Of a stretch of DNA of 12,384 bases, positions 1 to 7,027 are shown one piece after another (position 1 is the stretch's first letter; the number at the start of each line of letters is the position of its first letter). The stretch is from Candidatus Pacearchaeota archaeon RBG_13_36_9 (lineage in GTDB: Archaea > Nanobdellota > Nanobdellia > Pacearchaeales > GW2011-AR1): assembly GCA_001786395.1 (NCBI GenBank), contig MFWN01000088.1:1-12384 (forward strand), written 5' to 3'. The position numbers were made by a program, and so were the translations under genes. The notes below the pieces were generated by a model, which worked only from the letters and a program-made list of their open reading frames with translations, did no database searches and had not been told where the DNA came from.

Positions 1-535
1 CATAACCTTTTTTAGTTACATCGGCTACAAATCCCCTAGATCTTTTTTTAATTAAATGAAAATCCTCTCCAGAATAATCCCCTAATACTGTATCTATTTC
101 AGGCTTAAACCAATCATCAATCTGGTTTATTTTCTCTCTTCTTTCTTCTTTATTGCCTTTTATAAGAATCTTAGATGTGTCGTTTAAATTAACAATAAGT
201 CTTAACTCTTCTACACCCTCTTTTTCAAACTCCGATTCTATATCTGGGTCAATGATTGATTCATTAGACCCACTTTTCCTGATAATCTTATCGCGATTTA
301 TTCGTTCTTCAGAAGGGATTCTCTTTGATCCTACGCCGACAATTTCGTTTATTGATGTAGAGACTGCTTGGCCTCCTGCGCCACTGCCCCCAGAAATTCT
401 GCTGCTCATCCCCATTAAAGATAAATTTGTGCTCTCCTGAGAAGACAGGATTAATGGAGCCTGAATAATTATAAGGATGACGATTAAAAAGTTCAGAATG
501 ATAAAGCGGAAATTTGTTTTATCCCTCTTTTTCAT
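1..535 (-). CDS. Secreted protein with subtilisin-propeptide-like domain, probable S8 protease (5' part, runs off the window)
   Basis: The reading frame is open from ATG at 535 to the window edge (178 codons visible). Residues 1-10 are basic (MKKRDKTNFR) and 11-31 are hydrophobic, so it has a signal peptide or anchor. A Gly/Ser-rich stretch (about 43-58) and a charged linker follow. Residues 111-178 (RLIVNLND, then IDDWFKPEID, KKRSRGFVADVTKKGY) have the pattern of an inhibitor-I9/subtilisin propeptide: a hydrophobic strand, a helix, then a GF-A-V-T strand. In this family the propeptide is usually followed by a catalytic S8 domain, but that part lies outside the window, so the protease call is inferred. 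It is clearly paralogous to the gene at 699-1325. A TATA box 26 bp upstream suggests leaderless transcription. Alternative: another stand-alone propeptide protein. Confidence 0.7.
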   Translation of the reverse strand, partial: MKKRDKTNFRFIILNFLIVILIIIQAPLILSSQESTNLSLMGMSSRISGGSGAGGQAVSTSINEIVGVGSKRIPSEERINRDKIIRKSGSNESIIDPDIESEFEKEGVEELRLIVNLNDTSKILIKGNKEERREKINQIDDWFKPEIDTVLGDYSGEDFHLIKKRSRGFVADVTKKGY

Positions 536-555
536 AAATTAACTAACTGTCTGAT

Positions 556-565
556 CTTTAAATAT
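556..565 (-). promoter_or_regulatory. TATA box of the gene at 1-535
   Basis: ATATTTAAAG on the minus strand is centred about 26 bp before the ATG at 535. This spacing places the transcription start at or next to the start codon, matching the other promoters in the window. Confidence 0.55.
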
Positions 566-580
566 TGCACGCGTAATTTC

Positions 581-606
581 GGATAATTAAGAAAGCAATA
601 TTATCC
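581..606. promoter_or_regulatory. Inverted repeat GGATAAT-N12-ATTATCC upstream of a TATA box
   Basis: Perfect 7-bp arms lie at 581-587 and 600-606, with the TATA box at 556-565 about 16 bp downstream in the minus-strand transcription direction. This position suits a regulator site or upstream element. The neighbouring winged-helix protein (1380-1637) is the nearest candidate binder, but that link is inference. As RNA it could also form a weak AT-rich hairpin behind the gene at 699-1325. Confidence 0.3.
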
Positions 607-698
607 AAAAAGAGATTTTATGCTCTATTTTCTTCTTGAATGAAATTTTTCTTTTTTATTGTAATCTAATCTTCTTGTTATTAAAGTATTATGCCCTA

Positions 699-1325
699 TT
701 ACCTTTTTTTACTTTCGCGGGTCTTGGTTAATTTAATGACTATGATTATTAAGATGATTAATATTAACAAAACCACAGGTATTATAATTGTTATTAGTGT
801 TTTTGATGTTTTAGGGTCTGATACGAATTCAACAGGCTCTGCGGAAATCTCATTAGAAACATATGTAACATTTGTTGTAGTGTTTATTTCTTCACTTGTC
901 AAGTTATTGAGGCCATAGGTTGGAGCATCGTAGTGAATTGCTGATATTCGAGAATCATTAGCTAATTTCCAAAATCCTTCTTCAGTTACGATTGCACCAA
1001 ATCCCCTAGATCTTTTTTTAGTAATATCAATTCCTTCATCTGATTCATAGTTTGAGACGATTTTATCTACTTCTGGCTTAAACCAATCATCAATCTTATT
1101 TAGTTGCTCTCTTCTCTCTTCCTTAGTTCCTTCAAGAACAATTCCTGATTCGTCGATTAATTCTACTATAATTCTTACGCTCTCCCGTTCTTCAAAAAAT
1201 TCTGGAATTTGAGGATCTATATACAGTTTGCGTTCATAGCCTCCAGCCTGAGCTTCAATATGGGGCGTTGCAAAAGTAACTAGAATAAATAAAATTGTGA
1301 AAATGGAGATTACACATTTATTCAT
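699..1325 (-). CDS. Membrane-anchored free-standing subtilisin-propeptide-like (I9-type) protein
   Basis: A 208-residue protein with an N-terminal signal peptide (about 1-26, ending near IEAQA) and a propeptide-like domain at about 48-133: SVRIIVELID, IDDWFKPEVD, KKRSRGFGAIVTEEGFWKL and SAIHYD. A Thr/Asn/Ser-rich linker (about 140-172) follows, then one transmembrane helix (about 176-199) and a basic tail (KTRESKKR). The expected topology is an outward-facing domain held by one C-terminal span. There is no protease domain and no catalytic Asp/His/Ser region. In the S8 family such domains act as intramolecular chaperones and inhibitors; alone they could inhibit or help fold a protease in trans. 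The gene at 1-535, next in the same direction, carries the closest relative, sharing exact 22-23-nt stretches. The ATG is supported by a TATA box 26 bp upstream. No SD motif is seen. Confidence 0.75.
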   Translation of the reverse strand: MNKCVISIFTILFILVTFATPHIEAQAGGYERKLYIDPQIPEFFEERESVRIIVELIDESGIVLEGTKEERREQLNKIDDWFKPEVDKIVSNYESDEGIDITKKRSRGFGAIVTEEGFWKLANDSRISAIHYDAPTYGLNNLTSEEINTTTNVTYVSNEISAEPVEFVSDPKTSKTLITIIIPVVLLILIILIIIVIKLTKTRESKKR

Positions 1326-1345
1326 ATTTCTTTTAATGCTATGAA

Positions 1346-1357
1346 CTTTATAAATAC
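1346..1357 (-). promoter_or_regulatory. TATA box of the gene at 699-1325
   Basis: GTATTTATAAAG on the minus strand is centred about 26 bp from the ATG at 1325, giving a likely leaderless transcript. The upstream flank is purine-rich (CGAAG), as expected of a TFB-recognition element. Confidence 0.6.
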
Positions 1358-1379
1358 TTCGATAGTTTCAAACAGATAA

Positions 1380-1637
1380 TTAAGGTCTATATTTTAATAC
1401 CTGTCTGCCTAAATCTGTAATTCCATAAACTTTCCATGCCTTTTTTTCAGGAGTCAAGCATTCAACAAGCTTTTTCTTTTGCAAATCAGCTAAAGCCTTG
1501 CTGACATTCGGCTGCTTTTCTTTTATTGATTTGGCTATTTCTACTTGTCGTATATCTTTTTTAGACAATGCACCTAAAACATTTTTCCTAATCTTGCTAG
1601 TGGATATAAATGCATATAATTGTCTTATGTTTTCCAT
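1380..1637 (-). CDS. Small winged helix-turn-helix transcriptional regulator
   Basis: An 85-residue protein that is almost entirely one winged-helix domain. Residues about 15-70 read as helix (RKNVLGALS), helix (RQVEIAKSIK), recognition helix (PNVSKALADLQKKKLV) and a wing (WKVYGITDLGRQVLKY). The pattern 'PNVSKALADLQKKKLVE...YGITDLG' is typical of archaeal ArsR/MarR-like regulators. There is no sensor or metal-binding motif, so the signal is unknown. It lies first in a row of three same-strand genes, 54 bp from the propeptide gene, which has its own TATA box. It may regulate itself or these neighbours, but no shared operator is obvious. Its TATA box is palindromic and may also serve the divergent small frame at 1687. 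Confidence 0.8.
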   Translation of the reverse strand: MENIRQLYAFISTSKIRKNVLGALSKKDIRQVEIAKSIKEKQPNVSKALADLQKKKLVECLTPEKKAWKVYGITDLGRQVLKYRP

Positions 1638-1656
1638 ATTAAAATGGGCAAATAGG

Positions 1657-1664
1657 TTTATAAA
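1657..1664. promoter_or_regulatory. Palindromic TATA box (TTTATAAA), possibly bidirectional
   Basis: The perfect palindrome TTTATAAA is centred about 24 bp from the ATG of the winged-helix gene (1637, minus) and about 26 bp from an ATG on the plus strand (1687). Both distances fit leaderless archaeal transcripts. On the minus strand it is preceded by AGC and continues as CTTTTTATAAA. Confidence 0.5.
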
Positions 1665-1686
1665 AAGCTAATAATATAACATACAT

Positions 1687-1809
1687 ATGACATTAATAAA
1701 AGAAAATAAACTCTATAAAAGATTAAGGGCATTCTTCTGGAAACTAAACTGTAAAGGAATAATTAGTTTTTCCTTGTTTAAGTGGCTGTTTTATAAAAAA
1801 GAGGTGTAG
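1687..1809 (+). CDS. Possible 40-residue basic, aromatic small protein
   Basis: ATG at 1687 opens a 40-codon frame ending in TAG at 1807-1809. The product begins MTLIKENKLYKRLRAFFWKL and ends FKWLFYKKEV. It is rich in Lys, Phe, Leu and Trp and could form an amphipathic or membrane-associated helix. Support is a TATA box at the right distance for a leaderless transcript and a sensible composition; no homology is recognised. It sits between the winged-helix gene and the left end of the decayed insertion sequence, and could be a truncated relic or a chance frame. Confidence 0.3.
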   Translation: MTLIKENKLYKRLRAFFWKLNCKGIISFSLFKWLFYKKEV

Positions 1810-1860
1810 AGAAAATTATAAAAAAACTGATTGTGTTACCTTAAAAGGTGATAATTAATT

Positions 1861-2795
1861 GGTGTGACACAACACGTCTAATAGACTAAATTCTAAGCGC
1901 TCATCAGTAGGGGAACTTTTTCCCATGCTATCTTTGGCTCTTCTTTGGTAAGATGCTCCATTAAATAATTGTAATTGACTGCAAAGAATTCACAAAGTAA
2001 GTTTGCTCTGTCTAATCTCTTAAATCCCCTGCAAACATGAAGCCATAAAGCTGGGAATTCATTTATTCTTTCTGCACGATTGTTTGTAATTTGCATCAGC
2101 CTCCCTTTATGGACAATTCCGACTGGCTCAATATGGGCTATAACATGTCTAGTTTTTCTTCCAAATACTTTTCTGCATGCTCTCTTATATCCCTGTAAAC
2201 CATCGCTAACAAGAAGTTCTGGAGAGAACCCTGATCTCTCTTTAGCCTTCTATAAAACTACTCTGGCGCTAGCTTCATCTCTATAGAAACTAACATAAGT
2301 TGAAATAATATTAGAATTGGAATCTGAAACAATTCATAGATAAGCATGCGGGTCTTTGCTTCCTCTAACATGAATGAACTTTTCATCAACATGCCATATC
2401 TTCGTGAAGGCAATCGGTTTTCCTAGTGCGATTCTTATCAAATGAGGGGCAAATTTTACAAGCCAATTATAGACAGATTTGTGGCTCACTTCAATATGAA
2501 TCATCTTCCTTAGAATTCTCTTTACGTTTCTTGTTGAGAGGGGAAAGAGCGAAGGAATATAGCATTAAGAATAATCTCTTTAGGGAATCTGTGCCTCGCA
2601 AAGATTCCTCTCTCACAAAATCTCCTATGGCAAGAGTTACATTTATATCTTTGAGTACCCCTTTTATTATGGCCGTTCTTAACGGTCAAGTGGGAGGAGC
2701 AATAGATACACAGCATATGTATCCTCCTTCCCTTTCTTTTCTTCTATTATTACAAGAAAACACTTATAGAACTAATTTTCGGTTGAGCCATCACC
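1861..2795 (-). mobile_element. Decayed IS6/IS240-like insertion sequence
   Basis: Imperfect terminal inverted repeats bound a broken transposase gene. The left end reads GGTGTGACACAAC (1861-1873), and the right end, read inward on the minus strand, is GGTGATGGCTCAAC (2795-2782); they match at 11 positions with one gap. Flanking 8-mers AATTAATT (1853-1860) and CATTAACT (2796-2803) agree at 6 of 8 positions and may be a worn 8-bp target duplication, the length known for IS6. The element is about 935 bp. It sits just behind the thermosome gene (stop at 2842). The lesions in its transposase mean it cannot move by itself. Confidence 0.65.
1893..2716 (-). pseudogene. Broken DDE transposase with N-terminal zinc ribbon (IS6/IS240-like)
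   Basis: ATG at 2716 follows a good SD (AAGGAGGA). The N-terminus is a zinc ribbon (CIYC, then CNSC-HRRF) with a helical segment after it. The frame then breaks at 2522-2524 (TAA): a one-base loss puts the rest in another frame, where KRILRKMIH and EVSHKSVYNWLVK continue. The DDE core is visible: WHVDEKFIHVRG (first D), LVSDGLQGYKRA (second D) and NNRAERINEF (E), followed by the CRGFKRLDRAN motif. Two stops interrupt this part: TGA at 2334-2336 (where Trp is likely) and TAG at 2250-2252 (probably once Gln/Lys/Glu). Repaired, it would be about 274 residues, normal for zinc-ribbon IS6-like transposases. The ATG-initiated pieces at 2522-2716 and 1893-2096 are fragments, not genes. Confidence 0.85.
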
Positions 2796-2822
2796 CATTA
2801 ACTTTACAGAATCCGAAAACTT

Positions 2823-2841
2823 AAGAAAAGTCCAAAAATTT
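2823..2841 (-). terminator. T-rich termination signal after the thermosome gene
   Basis: Immediately after the TAA stop the minus strand reads AAATTTTTGGACTTTTC, two T-runs without a hairpin, as is typical for archaeal termination. Confidence 0.45.
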
Positions 2842-4464
2842 TTATTCGTAATCTCCCATGTTAGGGGGCATTCCGCCCATGCCTCCCCGAGGCATTGATG
2901 GAGCAGATTTTCCAGATGCTAAAACATCATCTATCCTTAAAATCATCATGGCTACTTCGCTGGCAGAATGTATTGCCTGGCTCTTTATCTTTAAGGGTTC
3001 TATTATTCCTGCCCTTAAAACATCCTCTACTTTTCCTGTAAAAATATTAATTCCAGCATATTTTTGAGTTTCATGGGCGGCTTTTAATTCAGTAAGCGTA
3101 TCTATTGGATCAAGTCCCGCATTTTCAGCCAAAGTTATTGGTATAAACTCTAAAGCAGAAGCGAATTCGTCAACAGCCAGCTGCTCTCTTCCGCCTAAGC
3201 TTTTGCTGTATTCCTTTAATCTTTTTGAAAGCTCAATTTCAATTGCTCCTGCTCCAGCAACTATTTTTCCTTCTTTTAGTGCAGAAGCAACATCTCCTAA
3301 TCCGTCTTTAATAGCTCGTTCCATTTCATCTAAAACATGCTCTGTGCTTCCGTGAATCATAATAGTAAGAGCTTTTGGATTTTTGCACCCTCTAACATAA
3401 GTAAAAACATCCTCTCCTTTCTTAATCTCTTCAACCTCATTTGCATTTCCAAGCTGCTCAGAAGTAAGCTCATTCAGGTTGCTGACTATTCTTCCCTGGG
3501 TTGCTCTTGATAATTTTTCCATGTCTGTTTTAGCAACTCTTCTGCAGGCATAAATCCCTGATTTAGCAAGATAATACTGGGCAATATCATCAATTCCTTT
3601 CTGGCAGAACACTACATTTGCTCCGGAACTCTTGATTTTTTCAGTCATTTCTTTAAGAATCCTGTCTTCCTGCTCAACAAACTGCTGCAATTGGTCTGGG
3701 CTGCTTATAGATATTCTCGTCTCTGTTTCAGGACCTTTAATCTCTAAAGCACAATCAAGCAGGGCAATCCTGGCTTGATTAACTTTTTGCGGCATGTCAA
3801 TAGATACTCTTTCTTTGTCAATAACTATCCCTTTAATTAGTTCGGTGTCCTCTAATCCAGAGCCTTTATTCTTTTCTATCTTTACATTTGTCAAATCAAC
3901 CTTTCCATTTTCTGAAATCTGTTTCAAAGCCTGGACAATTATCCCTGAAAATTTTTCCTTTGCTGTTTCGGCGCCTTTTCCAGTCATTGCAGTCAGGGCT
4001 ATGTGCATCAAAACATCCTCTTGGTCTGGTGTGATAGTCACTGCCAACTCCTTTAGTATTTCCTGGGCTTTTTCTGCAGCCATTCTGTATCCCTTGGTTA
4101 TAACAGTCGGATGAATTTTATTGTCAAGAAGTTTCTCAGCATTTTCAAGTAGTTTTCCGGCAAGCATCACAGCTGTCGTTGTCCCATCTCCAACCTCGTC
4201 TTCCTGTGTCTTGGCAATCTCAACCATCATCTTTGCAGCAGGATGCTCTATTTCCATTTCCTCCAGGATTGTAACCCCATCATTTGTAACAGTAATGTCT
4301 CCTGTGGAGTTCACCAGCATCTTGTCCATGCCCTTTGGTCCAAGAGTAGTCTTGACAGCATCTGCAACTAAACGAGCGGCCATGATATTATTTCTTTGCG
4401 CATCTTTTCCAATCATCCTGTTTACATTTTCAGGAAGTATGAATATAGGTTGTCTTTCAGTCAT
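2842..4464 (-). CDS. thsA: Thermosome subunit (group II chaperonin)
   Basis: A 540-residue protein, the normal length for an archaeal thermosome subunit, the CCT-like chaperonin whose double-ring oligomer folds cytosolic proteins with ATP. Signature motifs are present: LGPKGMDKML (41-50), TNDGVTILEEMEIEHP (60-75) with its conserved Asp, and VGDGTTTAV (91-99), which contains the catalytic Asp. The apical and intermediate domains follow, then GAGAIEIELSKRL and the NAGLDPIDTL region. The tail is Gly/Met-rich (PRGGMGGMPPNMGDYE), as is usual for chaperonins. The ATG at 4464 has a weak SD (AAGGA, about 10 nt upstream), and a TATA box lies 46 bp upstream, so this gene has a short leader, unlike its leaderless neighbours. 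No second subunit is in view, so homo- or hetero-oligomer cannot be decided; 'thsA' is a family symbol, not a paralogue assignment. Confidence 0.97.
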   Translation of the reverse strand: MTERQPIFILPENVNRMIGKDAQRNNIMAARLVADAVKTTLGPKGMDKMLVNSTGDITVTNDGVTILEEMEIEHPAAKMMVEIAKTQEDEVGDGTTTAVMLAGKLLENAEKLLDNKIHPTVITKGYRMAAEKAQEILKELAVTITPDQEDVLMHIALTAMTGKGAETAKEKFSGIIVQALKQISENGKVDLTNVKIEKNKGSGLEDTELIKGIVIDKERVSIDMPQKVNQARIALLDCALEIKGPETETRISISSPDQLQQFVEQEDRILKEMTEKIKSSGANVVFCQKGIDDIAQYYLAKSGIYACRRVAKTDMEKLSRATQGRIVSNLNELTSEQLGNANEVEEIKKGEDVFTYVRGCKNPKALTIMIHGSTEHVLDEMERAIKDGLGDVASALKEGKIVAGAGAIEIELSKRLKEYSKSLGGREQLAVDEFASALEFIPITLAENAGLDPIDTLTELKAAHETQKYAGINIFTGKVEDVLRAGIIEPLKIKSQAIHSASEVAMMILRIDDVLASGKSAPSMPRGGMGGMPPNMGDYE

Positions 4465-4504
4465 TTTTGCTTTTCCTTTTTAACAAAAGAGTTTGTCTGC
4501 ATTG

Positions 4505-4514
4505 ATTTTTAAAG
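4505..4514 (-). promoter_or_regulatory. thsA: TATA box of the thermosome gene
   Basis: CTTTAAAAAT on the minus strand is centred about 46 bp before the ATG. This implies a leader of about 20 nt that contains the AAGGA ribosome-binding site. Confidence 0.5.
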
Positions 4515-4561
4515 ATTGTTGTAGTGGAGAATAATTGATATTAAGCTTATAGTTCTAAATT

Positions 4562-6040
4562 TCAGTCTGATAAACCTGTTATAGGTTTAATAGGTTTAAT
4601 AGGTTTTATGGGTTGGGTAAGTCTTCTCTTACTTTTGAATCCATCAGCATCACGATTAATAATTGGATGACCAGCATTGTTAGGGGAGACTTTTTCCGTG
4701 ATTCTATTAATTAATCTTCTAGCTGTACTATGGTTTATTTTAAAATTCTCAGGAAGTGCCTGCCGGATTAAAGATTCAAGCGCACCAAACAATTGCGTGT
4801 TTTCTGGTCTCAAAACTCTCACAATTTTTAATACATTATGCATATAATGGTTAACTTCTTGTTCTAAATATTGTAATGGAATATTTGTTGGTTGCCCTAA
4901 AGTAGGCACCCTTAATTTAGGGGTCCAGCTTATAGGCGTCTCTCCATTATTACTGTTAGCAGCAAAATTATACTTGTAAGTCAGAGCTGAAGAAGCTCCC
5001 CTTATATTGCCTCTGATTCCCGAAACAAGAAAACTTGCCAGAAGAAAATCTCTTTGCAGCCTTTCTTCAACATTATTTGGATAATGAAGAATTTCTGCAA
5101 ACCTTTTACGCCTTTCTATGTACTCCTTGACTGCTGCTCTTCCACGTGTTTCAAGGTCCATTGGACGTCCATTTTGATCCAAAACACCCTCAAAAATAGG
5201 GTCTGAATAAAGGGATAAGTCATCTGTAATAGGTCCGATACATGTTCCTCCAGCATCTAATAAACTACTATTAGTTGTATGATGAGGGCATACACTTAAA
5301 TCGCCATTAATTACTGAGCTTAAGTCTTTTCCAAATAAATATCTCCCCATAACAAAATCAAGGTTATTTACAAATCGTTCTTTCATTTCTTTACCAAATT
5401 CGTTGCCTGAAAATAGAACGATTTTTTCTATGTGTTTGACTAGGTTTGAACTTAAATATTCTTTGGAAAACCTTGTAACTTCAGGTGGTAATCTCCGTTC
5501 AATCCATGGAGAGTTAGTATGCAGCAGAGCAATTGGTGAAATAGTTCCATTAATATCTGTCCACCTTACATCCTCATTCCTTCCTTTTTTGTCTAGAACT
5601 ATTTTCATCAAAGAATCTTGAGTAACATATTCTCTTATGAGTGTCAGATGAGGGCTACATTCCGGAACTTCCCTGCCGAAATAAGTAGGATAAACCCTCA
5701 CTGTCCTGTCGCCATCTCTGCAAGTTAAATCGTCAGCAAGCTCCAGCATTGTTCTCTCTGCCTCATACTCCTTAATATTTTGAGGGCTTTGGGAATAAGT
5801 CTTAACTACCACAACAGGAGGAACAGGAAAAATATCTGCACTCTCAGGGAAATCAAAAGTTAATCTTACTTTGTGGACAACAGACTTTCCATGATAATAC
5901 GAGAGTCTTTCAGCATCATAGCGTGCAACATTAACTTCCCCTTGCTTGAAAGTCCTGGCTATAGATTTGGACAAGAGATCTCTTGCAACCTCCGGTTCTA
6001 TTAATAAGTCTGTCTTATTGTTATATTTTTTTCCTGGCAT
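4562..6040 (-). CDS. Divergent aminoglycoside-phosphotransferase/protein-kinase-like protein
   Basis: A 492-residue soluble protein with a kinase-like skeleton. VPPVVVVKTYS (73-83) resembles the strand carrying the ATP-binding Lys (K80), followed by a Glu-rich helix (EYEAERTMLELADD, 91-104). LIREYVTQDSL (134-144) resembles the hinge, and LLHTN (172-176) a conserved helix. VINGDLSVCP (243-252) resembles the catalytic loop of APH/choline kinases (usually HGDLxxxN) with D247. SLLDAGGTCIGPITDDL (259-275) resembles the metal-binding Asp segment (D262) and the 'GP..DL' motif. The His before GDL is replaced by Asn and the loop Asn is not in its usual place, so activity is uncertain and the substrate unknown. 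Residues 330-470 form an unrecognised extension, and the C-terminus carries a PIK repeat. It follows the AbrB-PhoU gene by 2 bp with an SD-like AGGAAAG inside that gene, so the two are co-transcribed. Confidence 0.55.
   Translation of the reverse strand: MPGKKYNNKTDLLIEPEVARDLLSKSIARTFKQGEVNVARYDAERLSYYHGKSVVHKVRLTFDFPESADIFPVPPVVVVKTYSQSPQNIKEYEAERTMLELADDLTCRDGDRTVRVYPTYFGREVPECSPHLTLIREYVTQDSLMKIVLDKKGRNEDVRWTDINGTISPIALLHTNSPWIERRLPPEVTRFSKEYLSSNLVKHIEKIVLFSGNEFGKEMKERFVNNLDFVMGRYLFGKDLSSVINGDLSVCPHHTTNSSLLDAGGTCIGPITDDLSLYSDPIFEGVLDQNGRPMDLETRGRAAVKEYIERRKRFAEILHYPNNVEERLQRDFLLASFLVSGIRGNIRGASSALTYKYNFAANSNNGETPISWTPKLRVPTLGQPTNIPLQYLEQEVNHYMHNVLKIVRVLRPENTQLFGALESLIRQALPENFKINHSTARRLINRITEKVSPNNAGHPIINRDADGFKSKRRLTQPIKPIKPIKPITGLSD
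4581..4607. repeat. Three tandem 9-bp units encoding Pro-Ile-Lys
   Basis: ATAGGTTTA is repeated at 4581-4589 and 4590-4598, with ATAGGTTTT at 4599-4607. In the minus-strand gene the units encode a PIKPIKPIKPI tail near the C-terminus. The period is a multiple of three, so copy-number changes keep the frame. Confidence 0.85.
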
Positions 6041-6042
6041 TT

Positions 6043-7011
6043 TTATTCTTTCCTGGAACTTTCTTTAATAAAATAAAGGACATATTTTGAAATATAATGG
6101 GTGTTTGAATGAATTTTTGAAAAAAGATAGCAAATCTCTTTAACAGCATCTCTGCCCTTAAGATTAGAGCACAAATTCTGAAATTCTCCCTTACTTTTGG
6201 TTACTTCAAAAGCCAGATTTTTATCTCTTAGATGGTACGAATTGAGAGAGTTTATAAAGTTTTCTTCTGCCTTATTAAAAAGTTTTTCTACAAATCCTAT
6301 CTCATCTTGTTTTAACTTATTTTTTGACAGGATTTCTGTTATTTTTTTAAGGTCGTCTCCTATTTTTTCTATATTCATTCCAGTTAACCATGAATATACA
6401 AGAGAAGTCGAATCAGCATTCAGAGTGTTAAGGACAGAAGGGTTATCTACTCCTAGTATCATCAGCCTCCACAAAAGAAAATAAAATCTATTCACATCCT
6501 TATCTGCACTCATTATTTCATTATATTCTTTATTTGTTGCAGAGCCTTTTTTTATGCAGGGCTCTAGAATCTCAAAGATATTTCTTACAGAGTTATCAAT
6601 CCTTCTTGTTATGCTGCCTATAGAAATAGAGTTCATATCTATCATTTCTTTAGCTATAATTGAAGTTGGTTTAGATTCTATTATTTCAACTCCAAATAAA
6701 TCCTTAAGAACTTCCTTAACGAACCCAAAATCCTTCTTGTTAACATTTATGCTAAGCAGAGTGCCCCCATTAATATAGGAGGCAATTATCTCTCTATTAA
6801 TGTCTCTTTCTTTTTTGCCTTCTAAATTAAGTGTTAGTTCCTTAACTTGATTTATTTTTTTGTAGTTAGATTGTACAATCAATTCGCCATTAGAATTTGG
6901 GGTTATAAAAACATTATCACCCTTGCCCAGCCCAGACTTGTCTACCCAGTCCTTAGGTAAGGCAATAGCATAGCTTGAATTGCCCAGCTTTATTAATTTT
7001 CTTTGGTCCAT
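6043..7011 (-). CDS. AbrB-PhoU domain regulator (archaeal phosphate-uptake-regulator-like)
   Basis: A 322-residue protein with an AbrB/SpoVT-type swapped-hairpin domain at residues about 4-48 (RKLIKLGNSSYAIALPKDWV, then GLGKGDNVFI and GELIVQ), the usual N-terminus of archaeal PhoU-family proteins. INREIIASYINGG (71-83) and a small alpha/beta segment follow, then two long helical PhoU-type bundles (about 130-315), e.g. SITRRIDNSVRNIFEILEPC and DKDVNRFYFLLWRLM. Bacterial PhoU restrains PhoR and phosphate transport; archaeal AbrB-PhoU proteins probably bind DNA, but their signals are poorly known. No Pst transporter genes are in view, so a phosphate role is not shown by context. The ATG at 7011 has a TATA box about 22 bp upstream. 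The stop lies 2 bp before the ATG of the kinase-like gene, suggesting coupled translation. Confidence 0.85.
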   Translation of the reverse strand: MDQRKLIKLGNSSYAIALPKDWVDKSGLGKGDNVFITPNSNGELIVQSNYKKINQVKELTLNLEGKKERDINREIIASYINGGTLLSINVNKKDFGFVKEVLKDLFGVEIIESKPTSIIAKEMIDMNSISIGSITRRIDNSVRNIFEILEPCIKKGSATNKEYNEIMSADKDVNRFYFLLWRLMILGVDNPSVLNTLNADSTSLVYSWLTGMNIEKIGDDLKKITEILSKNKLKQDEIGFVEKLFNKAEENFINSLNSYHLRDKNLAFEVTKSKGEFQNLCSNLKGRDAVKEICYLFSKIHSNTHYISKYVLYFIKESSRKE

Positions 7012-7027
7012 CTTAACTCAGACTTTT

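Noticed and set aside
1840..1851. ACCTT-AA-AAGGT inverted repeat
   Set aside because: A 5-bp AT-rich arm pair just outside the IS left end is too short to interpret alone.
2250..2336. In-frame TAG and TGA in the transposase (and TAG at 8271) as possible stop-codon recoding, e.g. pyrrolysine or Trp-TGA
   Set aside because: Both genes also carry frameshifts and one has an in-frame TAA, while all intact genes avoid internal stops. Ordinary decay explains them better.
2426..2824. 132-codon plus-strand open frame
   Set aside because: It lies opposite the transposase N-terminus and the IS right end, has no promoter or SD, and its translation looks random. It is a shadow of the minus-strand element.
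4581..4607. Tandem repeats as a CRISPR-like array
   Set aside because: Units are 9 bp with no spacers and lie inside a coding frame. No CRISPR array or cas gene was seen in the window.
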